Shown here: in pieces, positions 18,146 through 26,911 of the stretch
Numbering within the stretch: the first letter of the stretch is position 1
How the letters are laid out: the number at the start of each line of letters is the position of its first letter
Assembly: GCA_018394295.1 (NCBI GenBank)
Contig: CP074573.1
Coordinates: 930,001-994,000, forward strand
From: Mycoplasmatota bacterium
GTDB lineage: Bacteria > Bacillota_I > Bacilli_A > Haloplasmatales > Haloplasmataceae
DNA length: 64,000 nucleotides
Reading direction: 5' to 3'
Notes under the pieces: generated by a model
Databases searched by the model: none
Seen by the model: only the letters and a program-made list of their open reading frames with translations
What the model was told of the DNA's origin: nothing
Made by a program: the position numbers and the translations under genes

Positions 18146-21025
18146 TTAAGATTTTTTTAACCAACTAGCTAAACCAATATGTTTAATTCTAAGTAGTGAT
18201 AAATAAGAAGTTGTTATATAGATTATGAATAGCATGGATAAACTTAAAAATAGGTCTAGGTACTGGATATTTACAATTAAAGACTTATTCATCATTAGTC
18301 CAATATGATAAAATAATTGATGGCTTGCAAAATATCCTATTGGTACGGTAAAGAAGAACATGATAAATAGGTAGGGACTGTATGGACTCAGTAACATTGA
18401 TCTAATTTCTTTATTTTGATAACCATATGCTTTTAATAATGCAATTTGTTGAACATTCTCTTTAATCGTTAATTCCATAATAAGTAACATAATGATGATA
18501 CTGATGATAGAAATCAAGATGAAAGAAAAATTTGTTATTAAAACGATGGTATAAAAGAGATGGTTTAACTGACCGAAGATATCATTTATATCATAGGTAA
18601 TTAAAATATTACGTGAAAAAATTGAATCAGATGAAAAATTAAGATATGAATCAGTGTAAACAGTATTAATATGTGTTTCGTGATCATTATCTCCATAGTA
18701 CCAATTATTGAAAAGTTTTAAATTGCCATATACTACCATGTTGGTAAAATTATTAGTGATATGAACTATGTTTACTGTTTCAACTATGCAAGTTTCTTCA
18801 GAATCAAAAGGACAAGGTGCTGTATTATCAGACGATTCACTGATTATATGGGTTATAACAGATAGGGTATCATTTACTGATAATTTATATTTGTCTGCTA
18901 GAGGTTTTGATATGATGACATTATGGTCTTTTAGTAAATCTGTTTTAACGAATTTTAACATCGTCTTTGAATTTTCTTCATACCCACCAAAATAAATTTC
19001 ATCAGGTACTTCTAAGATTTTAAATCTATAGGCAGCAATCCCTTCACAATTAAATTCTTGACAGTCATTTAAATCTTCTTTTGATAAATTTAAAAAATTG
19101 GGATATTCAATATAAGTTAAGTAGGTGTAATTTTCTTTTACGATTTGATGAAGATCTTGATAGATTCTTTTAGAATAAAAGATAAACAAAAGTAATAAGG
19201 AAGTCATGAAAATGGTAAGATTGAAACTAATAATTTTTTTGAAATTTCTAGTGCTTATTTTTTTTGCGATATTACGTAGAAAATTCGGTTTTCTGAAAAA
19301 TAAATAATAACTAAAATATAACATCAAGTCAAAACAAAGGATATATATTAGTTCTTTTCTTTGGGTTAATAAGTAAATTAAAAGCGTAAAGATTGTCGTT
19401 AAAATGAGTATAAAAGGTATTAATTTTGTTTTCAAAGAATAATTGGATTTTTTTTGATAAATCATATCTGTTTGATTTAATAAAACAATGGTTTTTTTCT
19501 TTAATTTCATATGTAAAATAAGATAGGTAACAAACATTATTATGAGAATTTGAATGAGTAGACCAATTATAGTAAAAACATCTATATGAAATTGTTTATA
19601 AGGAAGTAAAAAAATTGTATAAAAGTAATTTGAAAGTAATTTACTTATAAATAAACCTAAAATAAAACCTAAAGTTGCCGCAAAAATTGTTAAAAGTAAA
19701 TATTGAATTAAATAAGGATACATTATTTCTTTATTATGGTAACCCAGTGCTTTCAATAATCCAATTTGTTTTTGTTCCTGATTTATCTTACGAACTAAAA
19801 GATTTGACATGAACAATACTGCGATGAATAATATTGAAAAGGATAAGACATAAGATAAAAGATTTAAATTACTTAAATTAGTTTGAATGATTTGATCACT
19901 ATAACTATATTGAGGGATTAATAAAATATTTTCATTTTGGAACTCACTTTTAAGTTCAGCTAATGCCTGATCAACTTTGTCATTCTTATTAAATTTGGCT
20001 GTATATACAATAGATTGAAAAGAAGTACTTGATAATGATTTGAAATTTTCCTCATTCATTAACACTAATGTATCTCTGTCAAACGCATAATAGAATTGAT
20101 TACGACTTAAAATTGGATAAATGGTATCCGGTGTATAAATAAACGCTCTAATCATATAAGTTTCATCATTGATGAGAAGATTATCACCCAATTTAAGATT
20201 ATTATTTAAAGCGAATTCTTGATAAATTGCGATTTCATGATCATTTAAAGATAATTCTATCTCATGATTTAGTGACTTAATAACATATGGACGATTAAAC
20301 GATTTTTGTTTAGTTGTTAAAAAATAGTTGACTTCTTTATTATTAATGAAACTTGTCAATTTTTTAACAACTTTTTTTTCAATGGTTAGATCAAATCGAT
20401 AAGCATAGGTACTTTTTAAATATTCATTGTGTTCATTTTTTTCTAGTAGACGATTATCTAAAGTATATTCAACAAATTTTAAATAATTTGTTTCATTCAA
20501 AGTGAGTAAAAACAATAGTTTAGTATAATATTTAGCTTGTGTTTCTGCAATCCGATTTTTATAATAATCGGATAGGCTAATATCTAATTGATCAAATATA
20601 ATTTGTTTAATTGGATAATAAATGACTAATGAGGGTTTAGAAGATGATTTAATTCGTTGGATAAATTCATCATTAATATTTTCTTGTATAAAAGTAGCTT
20701 CATTTTCTGTTAAGTACTGATTATTTCCAATATTATTAATATTATCATAATTAAGCGCATAAGGGGTGTTACCATATACATTTTGATAGGTTTCAAATTC
20801 GAAAAAAGAAACAGAATCAATGAGCTGGTCAAGTTTATTATGATCAGGGACAATAACAAATTGATTCTTGTGTTGTTCTACTGAGAATGTATCATAGTTG
20901 TGTTTTAGTGATGAAGAGGTAACTCGGAGTGATACAAAAAATGTCGTTGAAATTAAAATAAGGATTGTGATTAATAGATATAAAATGATATCTTTTTTAA
21001 ATGTTTTATAGGGTGTTATTATCAC
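18146..21025 (-). CDS. FtsX/MacB-type ABC transporter permease
   Basis: A 959-residue permease with the duplicated FtsX architecture. One N-terminal helix (residues about 15-37) is followed by a large extracellular region to about 385, then three helices and a further hydrophobic pair, then a second extracellular segment and a C-terminal three-helix FtsX bundle. Both FtsX domains carry the coupling text ALGYHNKEI and AYGYQNKEI. The GTG at 21025 follows GGAGG by about 7 nt and is preferred over an ATG six codons upstream that lacks a site. No ATP-binding partner is nearby. The stop lies 4 bp from the group II intron. Such permeases move lipids, lipoproteins or peptides; the substrate is unknown. 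Confidence 0.85.
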   Translation of the reverse strand: MIITPYKTFKKDIILYLLITILILISTTFFVSLRVTSSSLKHNYDTFSVEQHKNQFVIVPDHNKLDQLIDSVSFFEFETYQNVYGNTPYALNYDNINNIGNNQYLTENEATFIQENINDEFIQRIKSSSKPSLVIYYPIKQIIFDQLDISLSDYYKNRIAETQAKYYTKLLFLLTLNETNYLKFVEYTLDNRLLEKNEHNEYLKSTYAYRFDLTIEKKVVKKLTSFINNKEVNYFLTTKQKSFNRPYVIKSLNHEIELSLNDHEIAIYQEFALNNNLKLGDNLLINDETYMIRAFIYTPDTIYPILSRNQFYYAFDRDTLVLMNEENFKSLSSTSFQSIVYTAKFNKNDKVDQALAELKSEFQNENILLIPQYSYSDQIIQTNLSNLNLLSYVLSFSILFIAVLFMSNLLVRKINQEQKQIGLLKALGYHNKEIMYPYLIQYLLLTIFAATLGFILGLFISKLLSNYFYTIFLLPYKQFHIDVFTIIGLLIQILIIMFVTYLILHMKLKKKTIVLLNQTDMIYQKKSNYSLKTKLIPFILILTTIFTLLIYLLTQRKELIYILCFDLMLYFSYYLFFRKPNFLRNIAKKISTRNFKKIISFNLTIFMTSLLLLFIFYSKRIYQDLHQIVKENYTYLTYIEYPNFLNLSKEDLNDCQEFNCEGIAAYRFKILEVPDEIYFGGYEENSKTMLKFVKTDLLKDHNVIISKPLADKYKLSVNDTLSVITHIISESSDNTAPCPFDSEETCIVETVNIVHITNNFTNMVVYGNLKLFNNWYYGDNDHETHINTVYTDSYLNFSSDSIFSRNILITYDINDIFGQLNHLFYTIVLITNFSFILISIISIIIMLLIMELTIKENVQQIALLKAYGYQNKEIRSMLLSPYSPYLFIMFFFTVPIGYFASHQLFYHIGLMMNKSLIVNIQYLDLFLSLSMLFIIYITTSYLSLLRIKHIGLASWLKKS

Positions 21026-21162
21026 ACGATTACCTCCACTCATTAGGATAATGTAATAGTATCATAATATTGATTATTTGAAAATAGAATGATTCATATA
21101 GAATAAATTAAAAATATTAAATAACTCTATTTGAAATCACTTTTTTTTGTATCTGTTTATGG

Positions 21163-21168
21163 TATAAT
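21163..21168 (+). promoter_or_regulatory. -10 box of the lipoprotein gene
   Basis: An extended -10 (TATAAT after a TGG) lies 31 nt before the ATG; the -35 region is only T-rich. Confidence 0.45.
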
Positions 21169-21199
21169 TAGGTAAGAAATTATGAAGGAGAGGTTAAAA

Positions 21200-22867
21200 A
21201 TGAAAAAATACGCACTAATTTCTATGATGCTCATTGTATCAATTATGATTGCTGGTTGTGATATGTTAAATGATACAAATGAAAAGTTTGTAGATGTGAA
21301 TTATGAAGATATGGATACTGTATATAGTAAAACATATTACGATATGTTACCAAAAAGTTTACATAATGATACAGTAGTAAATGAATATCAAGAGACTAAT
21401 ATCATTGATTTAGTAAACAACGTGGTTGATGAAATCGATGAGGGTGACATAACAGGTGATTATGAAGATATGTTACCAGAAATGCCAAACATTGACTTTC
21501 TAGAGCCATCAGAAATGACATCATCTGAATTATCAGAGATTACCTTCGATACATTACATGATAATGTAGGCTCTATTGGACCGGTTGATATGGTATATTC
21601 AAATCTAGCAAGTGTTCAATATTTACTTCAATTACTTGAAAGAATGAATGAAGAATTTGAAAAGTATGGAGAGATTGAATTTGACGGAACTGAAATCACT
21701 ATTCCATCATCAGAATTTCCTGAAGTAACAGATCCATTAACTGGTGAGAATTATCAATTTGATGATATTACTGCTAAATATACACAAAAAGATAAAGTTT
21801 CAAATATATTAGTTCATACTGTTAATGATTATTCTTATGAAGAAAATGAAGTTAAATTTAATGGTGAACTAGGATTATACTTAAAAGTTTCAATCTCAAT
21901 GAATAAAGATCATGAAACGACTATTTCAATTGATTTCTATGTAACTTGTGATTTATCAGCTGAAGCGCAATTTACCAACCCTAATTCAAAAGATTCAGGT
22001 TCTATACAATATAAAATTGGTCAATCTGTAAAAGCAATTGAAAATAAATCAATTGTGGTTAATAGTGAAGTTCAAACCAATATTAATTTAGATTTAGTTG
22101 ATAATGATGCGTTGAGTTATAATATTCCTGATATCAATGAATCTATTTCAATTAATACATCATTTGTATTAGAAAAAAATAAGGATGGTATAATTTCAGA
22201 TTTTAAAGTCGTTACTAATATTTTTGATAATGCAGAATTTAATTATCATTTAGCTGCTGATGATAATGGTTCAACACTTTATTTTGATGGAAATATATCT
22301 GATGAAGATTTCTTTGGTGAAAATATTCCTGCTCAAGATTTTAAAGCTATATTTGTATATGATAGTAATAGTGAAATTTTATTCATTGGTGTAGATACTG
22401 CATTAAATATTCCTGAATATGATATTTGGGATAATTATACAGGAACAAGACCACTGAATTATGCTGGTTATGCATGGAATTTAAACGCTATGACTGGATG
22501 GACAGATGTTAAGAAGTCAACTGAACAAGCATATGAAGATTATTATATATTACTTAATGGTGACACAGTCGTATTACCTGCTGAAGAACAACAAGTAACG
22601 TTTGATAATGATGATTTAATTGAAGCAAAGGGAATTGTAGCTGGTGAGGCAACACTTGAAGATACTTCCTTAGGTTGTGTATTCTATCTTCATCTAAAAC
22701 AAGGTGATTCGATCGATATTGATTTACCAGAAGGACTTACTTCAACAAATTATGAAGAAATAAATGATTTATTCTCTAATATGTCATCAATTAAGGATGA
22801 AATGATTATTGACTTTGATAACGAAAAATATCAAGTCCCTGAATTACAGAAAGATTTGTTTGAGTAA
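21200..22867 (+). CDS. Uncharacterised acidic lipoprotein
   Basis: A 555-residue predicted lipoprotein. The signal peptide (MKKYALISMMLIVSIMIAGC) ends in a lipobox with Cys20 as the lipidation site, so it should be anchored on the outer face of the membrane. The mature part is strongly acidic (many Asp, Glu, Asn) and looks beta-rich, with no motif I recognise. The ATG at 21200 is chosen because AAGGAGAGG precedes it by 6 nt; an ATG at 21182 would include that site. It is transcribed divergently from the FtsX-type permease, which fits a lipoprotein-exporter pairing, but that is only inference. Confidence 0.75.
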   Translation: MKKYALISMMLIVSIMIAGCDMLNDTNEKFVDVNYEDMDTVYSKTYYDMLPKSLHNDTVVNEYQETNIIDLVNNVVDEIDEGDITGDYEDMLPEMPNIDFLEPSEMTSSELSEITFDTLHDNVGSIGPVDMVYSNLASVQYLLQLLERMNEEFEKYGEIEFDGTEITIPSSEFPEVTDPLTGENYQFDDITAKYTQKDKVSNILVHTVNDYSYEENEVKFNGELGLYLKVSISMNKDHETTISIDFYVTCDLSAEAQFTNPNSKDSGSIQYKIGQSVKAIENKSIVVNSEVQTNINLDLVDNDALSYNIPDINESISINTSFVLEKNKDGIISDFKVVTNIFDNAEFNYHLAADDNGSTLYFDGNISDEDFFGENIPAQDFKAIFVYDSNSEILFIGVDTALNIPEYDIWDNYTGTRPLNYAGYAWNLNAMTGWTDVKKSTEQAYEDYYILLNGDTVVLPAEEQQVTFDNDDLIEAKGIVAGEATLEDTSLGCVFYLHLKQGDSIDIDLPEGLTSTNYEEINDLFSNMSSIKDEMIIDFDNEKYQVPELQKDLFE

Positions 22868-22879
22868 AATAGTCATAAA

Positions 22880-22911
22880 AGAATCTCAAAAATTTGAGAT
22901 TCTTTTTTTTA
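22880..22911 (+). terminator. Terminator after the lipoprotein gene
   Basis: AGAATCTCAAA and TTTGAGATTCT form an 11-bp stem followed by a run of T. Confidence 0.92.
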
Positions 22912-22969
22912 TAGTTTTCATTATAAGGTATATATGATAAAATAAAAGAAATTATGTGATGGATGTGAT

Positions 22970-24205
22970 ATGATGAATAAATTAATTATGAAATTATTTT
23001 CTTTAATATTAAAGTTTTTTTCATTAGAAGTAGATGGATTTGATATATTAAATTCAACTGAAGTATTACGAAGAAAAAATGTAATTGTTAATCGGTTATT
23101 ACTGATAACTAATATATTAATTACAATATTTATCGCTACGTATTATGAATCAATAGGATTACCAAAAACATTATCTTTACTAATACCCACGATATTAATT
23201 AATGTATTAATAACTTATTTTGTTTCTAGTCAAAAAGATGATTATGAAAAACAAGTGATGGGGATGTATTTAGCGGTATTATCTGTTAGTTATATCGCTT
23301 TACGATTATTCTTTTTATATCCAGAACCATATACTTATATTTTTATATATATTGCTTTAGTGATTATTGCTTTATTTCAAAATAGACATGCAATTATTTT
23401 AGGTGATGTGCTCATTTTTTCAGTAGCAACTTTCATCCATATTAGTGAAGTGGGAAGTTCTAGTCAATCGTTAATCACCATGCAACATGATATTATGGTA
23501 TATACCATGTTTTTAATTTTATTTATATTTGTAATTACTTCGATGGTATTTTTTAGTGAATATATGGATAAAGAACGAAAAAATGAATTGAAAAAAAGAG
23601 AAGAGTTAGAAAATGAATTTCAAAATGTATTGTGGGATGTGTTTGATACGATTGATGATTTCTCGCAAGTTAGAGAAAATGATGAATTAAGTAATGAATA
23701 TGTTTCAGCACTAATGACAAAAAGATTTGGTTTTCTATTGAAATTCGATGAACAAAAGTGTGATGAGTTATTTAATTTCGCAATTGTTATTGGTGTTAAC
23801 ACAGATTTTGATTTACATTATAGTGAAGATGAGAAGAATGACTTATTAAAAGACTATAGTAAGATACGATATAAATTAGGTATCGGAAATATGCTATTAA
23901 GACGCACAAGAATTCGTATCAAAAGTGAAGCGATGGTTAGAAGTCGGTATGAATCATGGTTTGTTTCTGATAATTTCAAAAAAATTAAGGCTGAAGATTC
24001 TAGTGTTGAAAATCAAATGGTTTTATTATGTGAGATATATATTACATTACGTGAAAAACAAAGTTATAAAAAAGCATTGCCTCATAATAAAGCCATCAAA
24101 GAATTAACAGAAACATTTAATCATTTCTTTGATGAAGCATTATTAAATACATTTGTTGAAAATCATGTTGAGTTTGAGGTTATATATGAAAGAACAAGAG
24201 GTTAA
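22970..24205 (+). CDS. Membrane protein with a degenerate HD-GYP-like domain
   Basis: A 411-residue protein. Residues about 40-205 form six transmembrane helices; a charged coiled linker (about 203-222) leads to a cytoplasmic helical domain. The C-terminal part can be laid over HD-GYP phosphodiesterases: RYESWFVSDNFKKI in the place of HHERWDG.GYP, then VENQMVLLCEIYITLREKQSYKKALPHNKAI in the place of the usual ILAVADVYDALTS.RPYRKA pattern, and FFDEALLNTFVE at the end. The metal-binding HD, HHE and GYP residues are all lost, so it is unlikely to hydrolyse cyclic di-nucleotides and may act as a sensor or scaffold. The homology is my own pattern match. Confidence 0.6.
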   Translation: MMNKLIMKLFSLILKFFSLEVDGFDILNSTEVLRRKNVIVNRLLLITNILITIFIATYYESIGLPKTLSLLIPTILINVLITYFVSSQKDDYEKQVMGMYLAVLSVSYIALRLFFLYPEPYTYIFIYIALVIIALFQNRHAIILGDVLIFSVATFIHISEVGSSSQSLITMQHDIMVYTMFLILFIFVITSMVFFSEYMDKERKNELKKREELENEFQNVLWDVFDTIDDFSQVRENDELSNEYVSALMTKRFGFLLKFDEQKCDELFNFAIVIGVNTDFDLHYSEDEKNDLLKDYSKIRYKLGIGNMLLRRTRIRIKSEAMVRSRYESWFVSDNFKKIKAEDSSVENQMVLLCEIYITLREKQSYKKALPHNKAIKELTETFNHFFDEALLNTFVENHVEFEVIYERTRG

Positions 24206-24209
24206 GAAT

Positions 24210-25373
24210 ATGTACCAGCAACTAATCAATGACAATTTGATTTCTGGTGTCTCTACCACTGTTATTAAAAATAATCAAATTGTTGCTAGAATGAATGCAG
24301 GATTTCGTTTGATAGACGGGGGTAATCGCTTACCGATGACAAATGATACCTATTTAAGAGTTGCTTCTATTTCCAAATTCTTTACTGCCTTAGGTGTGAT
24401 GAAACTATATGAAAATCAAAAGATTAGTTTAGATTATGATATTAGTGATTATTTAGGTTTTAGAGTAAGAAATCCATACTTTGATAATATTGTAATTACA
24501 ACAAGAATGTTGTTGTCACATACCTCATCAATCAATGACAATAATGGATATTTAATTTCTCATGAAAATACAATTGAAGAATTTTTAAGTGATAAGTCTT
24601 TTAACCAAGAACCTTATAAGAAACCTGGTCAATATTTTACTTATAGTAATCTGAATTACCTTTTATTAGGAGCGATTATCGAGAATAGGGCTCAAAAAAG
24701 ATTTGATTTATTTATAAAAGAATTATTTGAACCAATGAAATTAAATTTTAGTTTTAATATTCTTGATTTTAAACATCAGATAAAACGATTAGGTGTTTTA
24801 TATGATATAAGAAATAATCATTTCGTTGCGTCAAAAGATAATTATTATACTGAAAAAATGGAAGCTAATATTAATTTAGATACCTATCGTTTAGGAGTAA
24901 ATCCTGGTTTTTTTGGGCCACAAGGAAATTTAAGGATATCAAGTAATGAATTAGCTGAGGTAATGTTAATGCTTATGAATAATGGAATTTATCAAGGTAA
25001 AGAAATTATTTCTCAGTCAAGTTTAGATATGATGTTTAAATCTCATTGGCAATTTAATAAAACACTTAATAATGGTGAACTATATAATAACTTCATTTTA
25101 AGCTATGGATTAGGGACACAGCAAATAACCAATACATTATATTACGATCAACTATCCTCTAAAAAAGAGTTATATTATATAGGGCATCATGGAGATGCCT
25201 ATGGTCTAATCAGTATGTTTTTCTTTGATTGGAAGAAAAAAGAAGGTTTTGTTAATTTAGTTAATGGTGTAGGTTTTGATTTAAGTGATAAAAACAATGT
25301 TAGTGATATTTCCTCTTTAAGTAAAGTGGAACAAAAAATTATCGATATTATTGGTGAAAATTATTTGATATGA
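24210..25373 (+). CDS. Serine hydrolase, beta-lactamase/class C PBP-like family
   Basis: A 387-residue penicillin-recognising enzyme fold. The catalytic S-x-x-K is S53-I-S-K56 (RVASISKFF), the second motif is Y-S-N (FTYSNLNY, near residue 145), and a C-terminal HHGDAYG stands in for the K/H-x-G motif. No signal peptide is visible, so it would be cytoplasmic; such proteins act as esterases or D-amino-acid peptidases. The ATG at 24210 follows AGAGG by 8 nt; an ATG at 24186 overlapping the previous gene is possible. It ends in TGA just before the metK promoter. Confidence 0.85.
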   Translation: MYQQLINDNLISGVSTTVIKNNQIVARMNAGFRLIDGGNRLPMTNDTYLRVASISKFFTALGVMKLYENQKISLDYDISDYLGFRVRNPYFDNIVITTRMLLSHTSSINDNNGYLISHENTIEEFLSDKSFNQEPYKKPGQYFTYSNLNYLLLGAIIENRAQKRFDLFIKELFEPMKLNFSFNILDFKHQIKRLGVLYDIRNNHFVASKDNYYTEKMEANINLDTYRLGVNPGFFGPQGNLRISSNELAEVMLMLMNNGIYQGKEIISQSSLDMMFKSHWQFNKTLNNGELYNNFILSYGLGTQQITNTLYYDQLSSKKELYYIGHHGDAYGLISMFFFDWKKKEGFVNLVNGVGFDLSDKNNVSDISSLSKVEQKIIDIIGENYLI

Positions 25374-25374
25374 T

Positions 25375-25403
25375 TTGACAAAATTTGTTTTATAATATAT
25401 AAT
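25375..25403 (+). promoter_or_regulatory. Promoter of the metK leader
   Basis: TTGACA and TATAAT separated by 17 bp, a near-perfect SigA promoter beginning one base after the stop of the preceding gene. Confidence 0.88.
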
Positions 25404-25419
25404 GTCTACTATATATAGT

Positions 25420-25519
25420 CCTTATTCAGAGCGATGGAGGTAAGAACCCGATGAAATCGCAGCAACCCCCCTAAGTGGAAGGTGCTAGTTCTAGGAAGCG
25501 ATAGCTTTATCAATAAGGG
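25420..25519 (+). promoter_or_regulatory. SAM-I (S-box) riboswitch aptamer
   Basis: The S-box core is clear: CTTATTCAGAGCGATGGAGG, then ACCCGATGAAATCGCAGCAACC and AAGGTGCTAGTTC (each a conserved S-box block), closed by a P1 stem CTTATT/AATAAG. It senses S-adenosylmethionine and controls metK through the terminator that follows. Confidence 0.95.
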
Positions 25520-25530
25520 AATGGTAATTT

Positions 25531-25558
25531 AATCCGCCTTGTTGTGCGGATTTTTTTA
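25531..25558 (+). terminator. SAM riboswitch expression-platform terminator
   Basis: AATCCGC and GCGGATT with TTTTTTT follow the aptamer by 11 nt. SAM binding should favour this hairpin and stop transcription before metK. Confidence 0.92.
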
Positions 25559-25625
25559 TTTCTATAATGATATGTATACAAAGGATTATATATTAAAAAC
25601 TAATAATATATAGGAGGAACCAAAA

Positions 25626-26819
25626 ATGAGCAAAGAAAGAAAATTATTTACATCTGAATCAGTTACAGAAGGACATCCTGATAAGATTTGTGATCAAATT
25701 AGTGATGCTGTTTTAGATGCGATATTAAAGGATGACCCTACAGCACGTGTTGCATGTGAAACAAGTGTCACAAATGGATTGGTTTTAGTCATGGGAGAAA
25801 TATCAACTACCACACATATTGATATACAAAAGATTGTTCGTGATACTATTCGTGAGATAGGATATGATCGTGCGAAGTATGGTTTTGATGCAGAACATTG
25901 TGCGGTATTAGTGGCAATTAATGAGCAATCAGCTGATATAGCACAAGGCGTAAACGAAGCTTTAGAACATCGTGAACAAACAGATAGTTTTGATGATATA
26001 GAAGCTATTGGTGCAGGTGACCAAGGATTAATGTTTGGTTATGCGACAAATGAAACAGCTGAATTTATGCCCTTACCAATCGTTCTTGCCCATAAATTAA
26101 CTAAAAAATTAGCTGATTTACGTAAAAATAAGACATTACCTTACTTAAGACCGGATGCAAAATCTCAAGTGACAGTAGAGTATGATGAAAATGATAGACC
26201 GGTTAGAATTGATACAGTTGTTATTTCAACGCAACATGCACCAGATGTATCATTAGAGAAAATTCAAGAAGATGTTAAAAAGTATATTATTCAAGCAGTT
26301 ATACCGAATGAATTGATTGATGAGAATACAAAATACTTTATCAATCCGACAGGTCGCTTTGTTGTTGGTGGACCACAAGGGGATTCTGGATTAACGGGTC
26401 GTAAAATAATCGTAGATACCTATGGTGGTTATGCTCGTCATGGGGGTGGTGCTTTCTCAGGAAAAGATTATACAAAGGTTGACCGGAGTGCATGCTATGC
26501 AGCACGTTATGTGGCTAAAAACATTGTCGCAGCTAAATTAGCTGATAAATGTGAGATTCAATTATCTTACGCAATTGGTGTAGCACATCCTACAAGTGTT
26601 CGCGTAGATACATTTGATACAGGTAGAATTTCTGATAGTAAAATAACTGAAATTGTACGTAAACATTTTGATTTAAGACCTGCTGGAATCATAAAAATGT
26701 TAGATTTACGACGTCCTATTTATAAACAAACAGCTGCCTATGGTCACTTTGGACGTAATGATTTAGATTTACCATGGGAAAGACTAGATAAAGTAGAAGA
26801 TTTAAAGAAATACTTATAA
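25626..26819 (+). CDS. metK: S-adenosylmethionine synthetase
   Basis: Makes SAM from methionine and ATP. The 397-residue protein has the family signatures [21 protein letters not shown] (start of the ATP site), [33 protein letters not shown] and the glycine-rich [12 protein letters not shown] loop. It is controlled in cis by the upstream SAM riboswitch, giving product feedback. AGGAGG precedes the ATG by 8 nt. Confidence 0.98.
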   Translation: MSKERKLFTSESVTEGHPDKICDQISDAVLDAILKDDPTARVACETSVTNGLVLVMGEISTTTHIDIQKIVRDTIREIGYDRAKYGFDAEHCAVLVAINEQSADIAQGVNEALEHREQTDSFDDIEAIGAGDQGLMFGYATNETAEFMPLPIVLAHKLTKKLADLRKNKTLPYLRPDAKSQVTVEYDENDRPVRIDTVVISTQHAPDVSLEKIQEDVKKYIIQAVIPNELIDENTKYFINPTGRFVVGGPQGDSGLTGRKIIVDTYGGYARHGGGAFSGKDYTKVDRSACYAARYVAKNIVAAKLADKCEIQLSYAIGVAHPTSVRVDTFDTGRISDSKITEIVRKHFDLRPAGIIKMLDLRRPIYKQTAAYGHFGRNDLDLPWERLDKVEDLKKYL

Positions 26820-26823
26820 TCTT

Positions 26824-26851
26824 AAAAACTGTAGAGAAATCTACAGTTTTT
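26824..26851 (+). terminator. metK terminator
   Basis: AAAAACTGTAGA and TCTACAGTTTTT form a 12-bp perfect stem around GAAA. Confidence 0.92.
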
Positions 26852-26864
26852 ATTTATATATTTA

Positions 26865-26902
26865 TAAAAAAAGAAACTATCACAAATTTGTCATAGTTTC
26901 TT
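26865..26902 (-). terminator. Terminator of the RNase J gene
   Basis: On the minus strand AAGAAACTAT pairs with ATAGTTTCTT (inner CAAATTTG) and runs into seven T; it lies 9 nt after the stop of the RNase J gene. Confidence 0.88.
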
Positions 26903-26911
26903 ATAATTAAA

